Source: Paraniabella defluvii (GTDB lineage: Bacteria > Bacteroidota > Bacteroidia > Chitinophagales > Chitinophagaceae). From it: DNA of 64,000 nucleotides. Numbering within the stretch: position 1 is the first letter of the stretch; each line of letters opens with the position of its first letter. Shown here piece by piece: positions 40,609 to 51,098 of this stretch. Where the stretch lies: contig CP079215.1 in assembly GCA_019316985.1 (NCBI GenBank), forward strand, positions 5,952,001-6,016,000, read 5' to 3'. The notes beneath the pieces were generated by a model. It was not told where the DNA came from. It worked only from the letters and a program-made list of their open reading frames with translations, and did not search any database. Made by a program: the position numbers and the translations under genes.

Positions 40609-43306
40609 CTACCATTTCAATTTCAGTTCGCCGGTATTAAAGGCGGTTACTGATAAGCCATAGACGCGCCGCCATGCGCTTTCATTGACTTCGAGCGTAA
40701 TAGTACGTGTTTCGCCCGGCAGCAACGAAAAGAAATTATCCGAATAAAAAACAGCCGGTACCACCGCATTCGCCTTATCGGTTAAACGCACCTGTGTAAA
40801 GAAAGATATCTTATCCGATATATTCTTCACCTGCATATCTAAAAATACTTTCCCGTTCTGCAGGCGTTTTTAACAGTGCCGTTTAGTTGAGCCTTTGGTA
40901 ACCGGTTGATATCGGAGAAACCGGAAACAGCAGGCCCGGTCATTGTCCAGGCGCCTTTATAAGCATCCTTCGACCTCCAGTAAAAAGCTTCAGCCACTTG
41001 CTTACCCGCCGGCGACTTCAGTAACAGTTTGATAAAATGTACCTGTGTCAAACTGTCGCTGAAAGAAAGTTGCAATGCATCTTTCACAGTTCCATCTGCC
41101 GGTATCGATATTTTCTTCGAGCTGGTATGCACCAGCCTTGAGTTCATATCGTATATCCGGGCTTCAATCGTATGCTCGGGAAAGGCTTTACGGTAATCGT
41201 TATATACGGATACCGTATTTTTCAGGTAATCGAATTGCGGATGTAAGGGCGCCAAACCATTCTGGGAGTAGTATAAGGCTGCAGTAGGACGCAGATACCA
41301 ATCGTACATACGGCTGGCTGTTTGCGGCAGCGGACTGTTATTGTACCAGAACAGGAACCCCGAAGCAAAACGGTCGCCCCAGCCAAACTTATTATAGTTC
41401 CAAACTTCGGCAATAGCCCGGTAGTTCAAAGCGCCTACCAGCTGTGCTTTTTTGCATATGCTTCAATAGAAGCCGATGGGCCGAACTCGTTAACCGCCTG
41501 GCGGTATTTACTATTGATATTATGAAACCCGTTACCATCAAGATAATTCCATACCGAATCGTTAATAGGCCAGAGGTCTTTGGCCGGCATCATTTCTTTT
41601 AAAGATTCCAGCAAAGGCAGACAGGGTGTTCCATACTCGGGGTTAAAACCATCTACGCGACTACCCTGGGTGATGCCGTATTTTCGAAATACTGCATGGG
41701 GTTTTCATATTTGTACGGACTACCATCATGTATGCCACAGCATTCCGATTGCTCCTGGTAACCAATGGTAGAATCCAGGGCAAAGATGCGTGCCCGGGTA
41801 CCCGGTATCTCTTTCGATTCGTTGGCCGCTACATAATAGGCTACAGACGGATGTGAACGGATCCTTTTACCGTAGCTTCCAGGTTTTGAAAATAAAGAGC
41901 TGTATCAGCAGGAAAACGGGTATCACCGGTGATCCAGAATTCGTTCCACACCAAAAGCCCCAGCTCATCGCATACCCTGTAAAATTCATCAGACTCAGCA
42001 ATACCACCGGCCCAGAGGCGAATAAGGTTAAAGCCTCCCTGGCGGGTATAACGGAGTTCGGTGCGGGTTCTGTCTACCGAACCACGTAACATGGCCTCGG
42101 GTACCCAATTAGTGCCCCTGATAAAGACCGGGTGCCCGTTTACAATAAAGCGTCGCGATTGATCGGGCGTTAACCGGTCGGTTTGCACCTGCCGGATACC
42201 AAAACGAGTGGTTAGCTGGTGACTGATTATTTTATCTTTCTCAAATTGGAGGCTTAGCTCATACAGGTGTTGAACACCTTTATTAACGGGCCACCACAGC
42301 TTTGGATTTTTATTTTCAACTGCGGGTAATCAGCCGGGCGAAATACTACCTGGCGGGTTTCACCGGGCTGCAGCACCAGGCTGGTTTGAAAGCGAATATT
42401 CGTTCCGGCTATTACACCGGTAAGCTTTCCAGACTGTTGTTGCTGAGTGGTATTGGTCACTTCCACCGACACCGTTTCCATAGCCATGCTTGTATCAGGT
42501 AATGGTAAATAGGTTTGAACAAAAGGATGCGCCAATACCACTTCACCCGTGCTATATAATTCCACATCGCGCCAGATACCGGTATTACGATCGCGGGTAC
42601 CGTCGGGCACCGAAAAGTCCCATCCCACCGACATCAGCATGGTAATATTCTTACCGATCTCACCATCTCCGCCATTATTATTTTCGCCTACAGCGCCGGT
42701 ACGCTTTTTTCCATCGCGAAAGACAGAGCCGGGTATATCTACGGGCGACACTTCAACAGCAACCACATTTTCTCCTTTGCGGTTAACGATATCTGTTACA
42801 TCGAAACTGGCGGGCTGGAACATACCGGCCATGGTCCCCAGCTTCTTTCCATTCAACCAAACACCTGCCCTATAGTTAATACCATGTAATTTAAGCCATA
42901 GTTTCTTCCCGGTAAATGTTGCGGGCACTTTAAAAGTTTTCCGGAACCAGTAATGATAAAATTCAGCGCCCGCATCATGCAGATCGGGTATCAACCCACG
43001 GGAGCGACGGTTATTATCTCCATAGTAAGGCTCGGGATATACTTTATTATATACCAGGCTGTTCAAAACCGTTCCCGGTACAATAGCTGGCAACCAGCCA
43101 TCCGCCCGGTAGCCGGGAGATGACACCTCGCCCCCACCCGCCTCGCTGTATTGCTTCATCGACCAGGAATCGCTTCTTCCCGTACTACCCGATGAATTTA
43201 AAGAAACCGATTGCCGCGCCGAGCGGTTCATCTCATAAACACCCTGTTGTGCATCAACCTGTGATACCATCATACAGATCAGTACTGCACTATAAATTTT
43301 CTTCAT
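40609..43306 (-). CDS. GH2 family glycoside hydrolase (beta-mannosidase / exo-beta-glucosaminidase-like)
   Basis: About 895 residues. A signal peptide (MKKIYSAVLICMMVSQVDAQ) precedes the GH2 sugar-binding domain (WLPAIVPGTVLNSLVYNKVY, YHYWFRKTFKVPATFTGKKL), the Ig-like domain, and the TIM barrel (FIRGTNWVPEAMLRG, GGFNLIRLWAGGIAESDEFY). The acid/base Glu is in LLVWNEFWITGD. The sequence ends with two beta domains (FFTQVRLTDKANAVV, TRTITLEVNESAWRRVYGLS). Frameshifts lie near 42280, 42195, 41865, 41660, 41440 and 40855. The Asn-x-Trp-x-Pro motif fits mannosidase or exo-glucosaminidase clades rather than beta-galactosidase. It lies 25 bp behind the esterase in the same operon. Confidence 0.88.
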
Positions 43307-43330
43307 TTGATCCACTATTCATTGTACGGC

Positions 43331-44090
43331 TCAGGCCGTTGTTAGTAATTGGTTCAGATAGCCGGGATAGCTATCCTTGTTATTGGAACCATCTCCCTGG
43401 TAATACTATCGCCAAAACAAACAATAGATTTTGTGGGAAGCTGGTTGTACAAAATACAATCGTATACAGCCAATGCTATAAACCGGTAACCATTGGCCGT
43501 AGGGTGAATTCCATCTGTTTTATGCGCGTTTGCTTCGTTTTGAATCAACGAGTCCATACCCGTACCTATTTTACCGATCGCCAGAAACCGCTGTTCCATA
43601 TCCAGCAATACCGCTTTATGCAGACCGGCTACCTTCCTGATGACCGCGTTGACCTGCCTGCGGCGACCGGTTACACCTTCCGGTTCATAAAAAGAGGCGG
43701 GATGCCGGGTAAGCAGGTAAGGCTCATAAGCCGGCAAGATCGTCATCATCAATAAACGGCTGCCCCTGCAATGATGCGCCCTGCCATCTCAGATAAATTC
43801 TCTTCATAAGCAGCTAACGGTACATGTTTCACACTGTTCATATCATTGGTGCCTGCCATTAATATGGTGAGGGCAGGCCGGTGCGCCAGGCAATCCTTCT
43901 CTATGCGGTTTAGTAAATCGATGGTATTATTACCGCCGACACCGGCATTGATCGCAGGCAACCCCTGGCCCGCCGCTTCCCGTCTTGTTTTTAAAGACCT
44001 AGTTGCATGAACAGGCAGTGCAGCGCCTAAAACCAGTCCGCCCACGCAACCCATTCCTTTTTCTAAAAATTGTCGTCTCGATGATTTCAT
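43331..44090 (-). CDS. circularly permuted SGNH/GDSL hydrolase
   Basis: A Tat-like signal (SSRRQFLEKGMGCVGGLVLG) starts the protein. The SGNH blocks then appear in unusual order: block II (INAGVGGNNTIDLLNRIEKD), block III (ILMAGTNDMNSVKH) with the Asn, block V (HKTDGIHPTANGYRF) with Asp and His, and last block I (SIVCFGDSITQGDG) with the nucleophile Ser, followed by SYPGYLNQLLTTA. In normal family members block I is N-terminal. Frameshifts near 43750 and 43385 were bridged; the end at 43331 needs the second. It is probably a carbohydrate esterase (e.g. of acetyl groups) in this operon. Its ATG overlaps the stop of the oxidoreductase. Confidence 0.8.
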
Positions 44091-46084
44091 TATTTTTTAT
44101 TAACAGGTGTTGCAGGAACCAATAAAACTGCATCGGCAGCAATAGCGCCGTTAGCTCCTGCATTGGTTACCTCCACGTATGCTTTTCTACCCGCGGGCAA
44201 TTGATACTGCCCCAGGCTTACCCATTCTCCCGAAGTTTGCCCGGTAACCTGTATATCTTTACTCAATAGCTGTTTGCTTATTTTTTAGTACCATCAAAAA
44301 TCTGAAGCGTTATTTGGTCAGATGCTTTTGACAACCGGGGATAGTAAAAGTAAATGGCATAGTTACCGGCTTTTGTAACCGCAGGTATAAACTGTACGGC
44401 TGCCTGGCCAGCTTCTTTATTTACTAATAGTGTAGGCCCGTAACCACCGGCTGTTTCTTTTTCCCATTGTCCTCCCATAACTGTAGCGTCGGCATCATCC
44501 ACCAGTATTTCTGCCGTGCTGCCATCTGCCAAAGGATCGTTTTTAACCGTTGCTGCAATAAAGACACATCGATAGCCTGAACACCTGTTTGATGATCAAT
44601 AGCCATGGAAGCTGCCGTAGCCGCGGATTGTGCCAATACCATGAACACAGGTTCCATACGGATGGATCCATAGGCTATATGGCTGGCGGACAGACAAACC
44701 GGTACCAGCAGGTTGGTACACTCACCGGGTTGAGGCGTTATAGAACGGTAAGCAACCGGGTAGGGCTGTATCCCTTTAGCTGCACATCGCCTTCATTCTT
44801 CACCATTCCGTTTACCACAATGCGTTGCGCATTATGGGAGTCCATGGTGTAAGCCGCCATACCCACGCCATCGGCCGCTACTTCCTTACGCTGGCAGTTG
44901 GCCTGGGTCATAACATAAGCGCCAACCATCCGCCGGGCCTCCCGTACATACAATTGCGGCGTCCAGTGCTGTGTGGCGGTATATTCGTCTTTAGGATACC
45001 CCCACTGCAGCATTTGTTGCTGTATAGCAGAAGGCATACGGGCATCGTGTCCTATAAAATACAGCAATCCCTTAGTGTAATCCACATGCTCTTTAAATAT
45101 ACGTTCGCGTGTTGCGTAATCGCCATCGGGATAATTATAATTCATGCCGATCATATCGGTAGAAAAAGGTCCCTGGTTATTGATATCTGTTTTACCATTA
45201 GGCATCCGGTCCATTTTCAGGATCTGTCCCAGGTCGCCGGTGGGCTTTACAGACAAATAACGCAATAGCAATTCATAGCGGGTGGAATCATAGTTAGCCG
45301 GCCGTTCAATAGCCAACCTGTTACCGGGTATATTAGTTAAACATATCCGAAAATTATAGGCTTGTATCTTATCATCGCCCGAACCGGGTGCTGCCAGTTT
45401 ACCGTTACTGATACCCCAAAGCAGCCCGCTTTCTGGTTTGCCTGGAATAATATAGGGATCCACCCCATCGGGGAACTGGTGCTTATCTTTCAGCTGCACC
45501 CCGTTTACGGTTTCATTATACCTGCTGTTAGGCTCCCGTCCGGTGGTATAGCTAACACCTGCCTTAGCCATCAGGTCGCCCTCGTAAGAACAGTCGATAT
45601 ACTGTTTTGCCTTTACTTGGGTAAGTCCTGCCGATCCGTCTGCATTTTCGAGACTAACCGACCGGATCGTTGTGCCCGTCTTGTTTACTTTATCGAGGCG
45701 TTTGCCATACATGACGCGAACACCTGCTTTTTTATATAGCCAAGGAAAACAGCTTCGGCCACACCCGGCTCAAATATCCATTGTTCAAATTTTCCATAGT
45801 GCCTGCCGATACGCCTGTAAAAATCGCGGGCCAGGCCGGTTACCACATATTTATTGCCGATATCTGTAAAGCCTAATCCTCCCGAAGATAAACCACCCAG
45901 CCGATGACCCGGCTCAATGAGCACCACCATCTTTTTTGCATGGCTGCAGTATAAGCAGCAATTACACCAGCCGAGGTACCGCCATAAACGCAGATATCCA
46001 CACTGCCAGGCGATGTAGCGCTTTGGCCTTTACAGCAATCGACAGAAGGGTTGCCCCAACAAACAAAATTTTCTTCATACGCAT
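44090..46084 (-). CDS. secreted FAD-dependent oxidoreductase with C-terminal golvesin-like domain
   Basis: About 660 residues. A signal peptide (MRMKKILFVGATLLSIAV) precedes the dinucleotide-binding fold of FAD_oxidored (PF12831): VDICVYGGTSAGVIAAYTAA, EPGHRLGGLSSGGLGFTD, and IDCSYEGDLMAKAGVSYTTG. Later motifs are YVREARRMVGAYVMTQ and GECTNLLVPVCLSASHIAYG. The C-terminal 130 residues form a golvesin/Xly-like beta-domain (EILVDDADATVMGGQWEK, FIPAVTKAGNYAIYFYYP). Frameshifts near 46030, 45940, 45715, 44760, 44545 and 44280 were bridged. The family is frequent in polysaccharide loci; the redox substrate, perhaps a sugar, is unknown. Confidence 0.85.
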
Positions 46085-46151
46085 TTTTAAAGAATCGCTG
46101 ACGCCGCATTCAATAACAAGCCGGTTTAGAGGGCTTGAACCGGTGCCGGAA

Positions 46152-47253
46152 CTATTTTCCTAAAAGAGCGGCAGCACACCAAAGGTAAGGCGCCTGTCCA
46201 TGAAAGTCACCTGCGTTTCTCGGGCGGTCGTGATAGTGTTGCTGATCATTCTTTTGCCGGTACCTATACAAACTTCGGTTACATTATTACGCGCATCAAT
46301 ATAGGGTATCATTGCCATCCAGGCCTTACGGGCAGCAGGGCCATACTCCGAAGCGTTTAACCATCCCTGCTGGATGCCCCTGATAAAAGCATAGGCAAAC
46401 ATGGCGGTACCCGAGGTTTCTGCCCAGAAGTCGGGTTCGTTAATCAATTGGTTCCACATACCACCCGGCCGCTGATGCTCTTTCAGGCTTTTCATCATGG
46501 TTAAATAGCCCTGCATAATGCGGGGACGGTCTTTATGATTTTCCGGTAACAAACTTAAAAGGTCAGGCATACCCACCGCCATCCAGCCATCGCCCCTGCC
46601 CCAGTAATAAGGCACATCCGGAGCGTGATAGAAAAGACCGTTGGGGCGTTGTAACTCGTCGAGGTACATTACCATTTCCTTAGCCGCCCGGTCGAGGTAC
46701 TTACGGTCGCCGGTTACCTTATAGGCTTCGTTTTGTACTACCGTGATCATGTACATATCGTCAATCCACAGCCTTGTTTGCCAGGAAAACCCTTTATCTG
46801 ACCAGGATTTTTCCTCCTTATTCGCATTCGGGGTAGTTCCCATTGGGTATCTGCATATTCGAGCCCCATTTTACGGTAACGTTCATCCTTCGTTACCTGG
46901 TATAATTTCAATGCAAGGCTGCCAAACATATTATAATCAACATGGTTCATCGGGGGCAACAGCGGTTTTTCTTGATCAAAAAAGGTTCAAATTTATCCTG
47001 TAACAACCTGATCAGCTTTTGATCTCTGGCTTTCACCGCGTAATCGAGCGCACCGTTCCAGGTGCATACTTCGGCATAATGTATATTTTGCGGCATAGAG
47101 GTCGTGCCGGCCATCCACAAAGTGATAGGCCAGGCGTTTGCCCACCTCCTGCGGGGTAAAGTGTCGGGGAAAGCCTGACAAGGCAGCTGATTGAGCCGGC
47201 AAAAACCGGTAGCACCAAAGGATCAGTAACGACAAAATTAATTTCTTGCTCAT
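46152..47253 (-). CDS. GH88/GH105-type glycoside hydrolase, paralogue 2
   Basis: A secreted protein of about 365 residues (signal peptide LILSLLILWCYRFLPAQS). It shares the whole architecture of the enzyme at 30627-31730: MNHVDYNMFGSLALKL, WQTRLWIDDMYMITVVQ, PNGLFYHAPDVPYYWGRGDG, MWNQLINEPDFWAETSGTAM, with roughly two thirds of aligned residues the same. Frameshifts near 47080, 46970, 46835 and 46235 were bridged; the end reads GQAPYLWCAAALLGK. It heads the five-gene operon GH105-oxidoreductase-esterase-GH2-GH130. Two paralogues in one locus suggest different oligosaccharide lengths or linkages. Confidence 0.87.
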
Positions 47254-47706
47254 GGTATGACGGGGAGTTAAAGCTTGTTTTTAGATAGTGATGTGATACA
47301 CCTTTATAAGGGCTGGCTCATTGGCGAGTGATTTATGACATACTGCAATCATTTACGGAAACTGCTAAAGAGATCTGTGGCATATAGTATTATTGGCGTA
47401 TATTTCGTTGATACTACCCGGAACCATCGTTTCTTTATTTTCCCTGGTGTAAAATAAAAGAACATCTTTTACAGGCAGTATTCAAGTTTTTGTACAATTG
47501 TATCAAAATGTATCCCATGCCGTTGATTACATCCTTCGCACCGTGCTGCAGCAACCGGTTGGCCGCTTCTGCCGGGGGCAGGGGCTGCTATATTCCTTAA
47601 AGCTGCATGTAATGCATATTTTGTGTATTTTATACACTAATTTTTCATGTACGTTTGTCATATCTAAACCCATATAAACAGTTTTCAGAAAACTCCATTG
47701 AACCAG
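47254..47706. promoter_or_regulatory. divergent promoter region between GH105 and the PAS kinase
   Basis: No gene in 450 bases. A -7 element TACGTTTG (TAnnTTTG) at 47650-47657 lies 50 bp before the kinase start, and a palindrome GTGTATTTTATACAC lies just upstream at 47623-47637. The left part should hold the promoter of the five-gene glycosidase operon. Confidence 0.4.
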
Positions 47707-50634
47707 ATGTCGAAACCCCAGCACCCAGACCCGGCCCTGTTAAGCGTTTTAATGCAATCTACCGAGGCAACCGCCATTTACAGTAATGAACCCATCATTA
47801 TTGAATATGCCAATAATGCGATGCTTGCCTTTTGGGGAAAGGGGCCGGAAATTATAGGAATGGGCTTGGAAGAGGGAGTACCGGAGCTTAAAGGACAGCC
47901 CTTTAAGGCCATGCTGCAAAAGGTAATGCAAACAGGTATCCAGGACGAGGGCATTATTGCGGCAGAAACACGGATCAACGGGGAACTGGTTACCCGGCAA
48001 TATGCCTATTGCTATAAAAGAGTACTGACCGGCGACGGAAAGGCTTTTATTTTGCACACGGCAGCCGATGTTACCGCCCAGCTTGAAGGAGCGCGTGCCC
48101 TGGAGCATGCCAGCGCCCAGGCTGCAGCATTAAATCGTGAGCAGCAGCTAAACGAACAATTGGCTGCGGTAAATGAAGAGCTCCGGGCATCTAACGAAGA
48201 ACTGATGCAAACCCGCGAAATGCTGGCCACCCTTAATATGGACCTGGAAGATAAGGTGAGGGTGCGGACTACCGATCTCGCTCAAAGCGAAACGGCACTG
48301 AAAGCCGCCAACGAAGAACTATCAGCCATCAACGAGGAATTATTTACCACCAACGAAGAACTTGTTGAGAGTGAACGTAAGCTACAGCAACTTTTAAGAG
48401 AGCTGGCGGGAAGCGAGCATAAGATCAGGAACATGGTAGCCAGCGCACCTTTTCCCATCGGCGTCTATGTGGGTAGAGAAATGCGTATCGAGCTGGTGAA
48501 CCAATCCATTTTGGATGTTTGGGGCAAGGGCAACGATGTGGTTGGCAAAACCTATCATGAAGTGCTCCCTGAACTAAAGGGTACAGGCATATATGAACAA
48601 TTGGATCGCGTGTTTATGGAAGGCCGGCCCTTTCATGCACGCAACCAGCGTGTTGACCTGGTAGTAAACGGCCGCCTCCAGCCATTTTATTTCAACTACA
48701 GCTTTACCGCCCTTTACAACGACGAAGGCCGTATTTACGGTGTGATGAATACCGCTGCCGAAGTAACAGATGTGGTAACAGCCAAACAAAAAATAGAACA
48801 AAGCGAGCGCAACCTGCATAATATGATCCTTCAGGCGCCCGTGGCAATGTGCATTATGCTGGGGCCGCAACACGTAATTACGGTTGCCAACACGCTGATG
48901 ATTGAGCTTTGGGAAAACCCGGGCAAGACGTTATGAATAAGCCCGTATTTGAAGCGCTCCTGATGCCGGCAACCAGGGCCTCGAAGAAGTGCTGAACCAG
49001 GTATATGTTTCGGGCGAAACCTTTAGCGCTTACGAACGCCCCGTTCATTTGTTGCGTAACGGGCAGTGGGATGTGGTTTACCAGAATTTTGTGTACGAGC
49101 CTTATAAAGACGAAAACGGGTTGGTACAGGGTATTATTGCGATAACTATTGATGTAACGCAACAGGTGCTGGCCCGGCACCGTACGGAGGAAAACGAAAA
49201 CGCTTCCGCTTTTTACTCAATGCTATGCCCCAGCAGGTATGGACCGCTACACCCGATGGCGCATTCAGCTACCTGAATGAAGTTATACTCCGCGATTTTG
49301 ATCAGAGCTTTGAACAGATCATTGCCCGGGGATGGAATGCGTTCATTCACCCCGACGATCTCCCCGACGCCCTGAGCCGCTGGCAGCGCTGCTGCAAAAC
49401 AAGCAGCAATACCTTGCTGAATTCAGGCTGAGATTTAGCAATGGAGCATATTACTGGCACCTTGCCAGGGCCATTCCATTGATAGAAGACGGGAAAGTAA
49501 GCTTCTGGTTAGGCACCAACACCAATATTCATCAACAAAAAGAGAACGAAAACATCAAAGATGAATTCATTAGTATTGCCAGCCACGAGCTTAAAACACC
49601 GTTGACAACCATTAAAGGTTTTTTCCAGCTCATTAAACGCGAAGTAAGTACACAAACTACACTCGGCAACTTTGTGGAGAAGGCCGAAAGACAACTGGAG
49701 CGTTTAACCCGATTAATTGAAGATCTTCTCGATGTATCGAAGATCAACGCGGGCAAAATGATTTATAACAAAGAAAGCTTTGATTTCAGTGCATTGCTCG
49801 CCGACACGGTGGAAAGTATACAACATACTACAAAAACGCACCGCATAGAACTGCATTCCGATTGTAATATCACGTATTACGGTGACCAGCTGCGTATTGA
49901 GCAGGTGTTGATCAACCTGCTGAACAATGCTATCAAATACTCTCCCGGAAGCCAGAAGATCGTGGTAAGATGCGAGATAGAAAATAATAACCTGATCGTT
50001 TCCGTTGAAGACCTGGGAGTAGGTATCGCCGAAGAACACCTGAAAAGTCTTTTCGACCGTTTTTACCGGGTAGACAACTCTTCGGCCCGCTTCCAGGGCC
50101 TGGGGCTGGGACTTTTTATTGCCAATGAAATTGTTAAAAGACACGGCGGTAGCTTCTGGATAGAGAGCGAGCCGGGCGGCGGCTCCACTTTTTCGTTCCT
50201 CTTACCGCTTAACGGACAACAGGAATTTGCAGATAAAGCCACCGATCACCAAACCTATTACGAAGGTAGTTTTATACGCATGTATTACCGGGAAGATGAG
50301 CATTATATGGAGGTAGAATGGCTGGGATACCAGAACTACGATTCGGTAGTAAAGGCTGCGAAATCATGCTGAACCTGATGCAAAAAAACAAATGTACCCG
50401 CATACTGAACGATAATTCCCTGGTAAAGGGCAACTGGTCGGAAGCGTCGGACTGGGGAGCATCAGTATGGTTCCCGGCAATGGCCGCCGCCGGTTTAAAG
50501 AAGTTTGCATGGATTTACTCGCCCAGCACTTTTAGCAGGATAGCGGCCAATAAAAGCCTCCCATCCGATTACGATGCCGTGCAGGTGGCGTTTTTGATAA
50601 TAAGGAAGCGGCGCTAAACTGGCTGCTGCAATAG
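47707..50634 (+). CDS. multi-PAS sensor histidine kinase fused to a SpoIIAA/STAS-like domain
   Basis: About 975 residues, no signal peptide or membrane helix. PAS 1 (ATAIYSNEPIIIEYANNAML) is followed by a long coiled coil (residues 130-235, repeats of NEEL), three more PAS domains (MRIELVNQSILDVWGKG, HVITVANTLMIELWEN, VWTATPDGAFSYLNEVIL), the HisKA box FISIASHELKTPLTTIKGF and a HATPase domain (QVLINLLNNAIKYS, VEDLGVGIA, GLGLGLFIANEI). The same frame runs past the kinase end (FSFLLPL) into a 120-residue domain (GSFIRMYYREDEHYMEVEWL to AALNWLLQ) like stand-alone SpoIIAA-type proteins. Frameshifts lie near 48935, 49205, 49390, 50365 and 50600. No regulator gene is adjacent. Confidence 0.85.
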
Positions 50635-50685
50635 CCAGACCCAACACAGTAAAATAACGAGCTATCAACGGGAGGTATTTACAAC

Positions 50686-50711
50686 AACCGGTACTATCCG
50701 GTTTATCTTTC
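50686..50711 (+). terminator. possible terminator of the PAS kinase
   Basis: AACCGG (50686-50691) pairs with CCGGTT (50698-50703), followed by a T-rich tail. It is a weak but plausible stem 50 bp behind the stop at 50634. Confidence 0.45.
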
Positions 50712-50735
50712 TATCTTTTTCTTTACATTGCGCCC

Positions 50736-50966
50736 ATGATTCCGACCATTCACCAGATACTGGAAATTGAGAAATTCTTTAATGAAATTAATATACCCAC
50801 TGTTGTAAAGTTGAACCGGGCCACTACCCAAACCAATGCCCCTAGATTTGCAAAAGAAAATATAGAACTGTTAAAAACAAACGCGCTAAAGCCCGTAGCG
50901 GCAGCGCTTTGCTATGAAAGGCTGCAGGCCCTGAAGGCAGCGATCATCGACCCTGTTAAAGAGTAA
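50736..50966 (+). CDS. small protein resembling DUF6965
   Basis: An intact 76-residue protein: MIPTIHQILEIEKFFNEINI, then VVKLNRATTQTNAPRFAKEN and ALCYERLQALKAAI. The order helix, LN-A-x-T-x-FA, then RLxxLK fits the small DUF6965 family seen in Bacteroidetes, but the match is by eye only. Function is unknown. It stands alone between the kinase and the convergent metE. Confidence 0.55.
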   Translation: MIPTIHQILEIEKFFNEINIPTVVKLNRATTQTNAPRFAKENIELLKTNALKPVAAALCYERLQALKAAIIDPVKE

Positions 50967-51098
50967 GTATGAACCTGGCTGGCCGCACAGCCTGAACTTA
51001 GTAAATCAGACCGGCGATGCATGGGGCTATTTTTTGTTGATGCCATGGTCATCTGCCAAAAAACAGCAGCAGGCTCCCACCTGCTGCCTTGTTGATCA

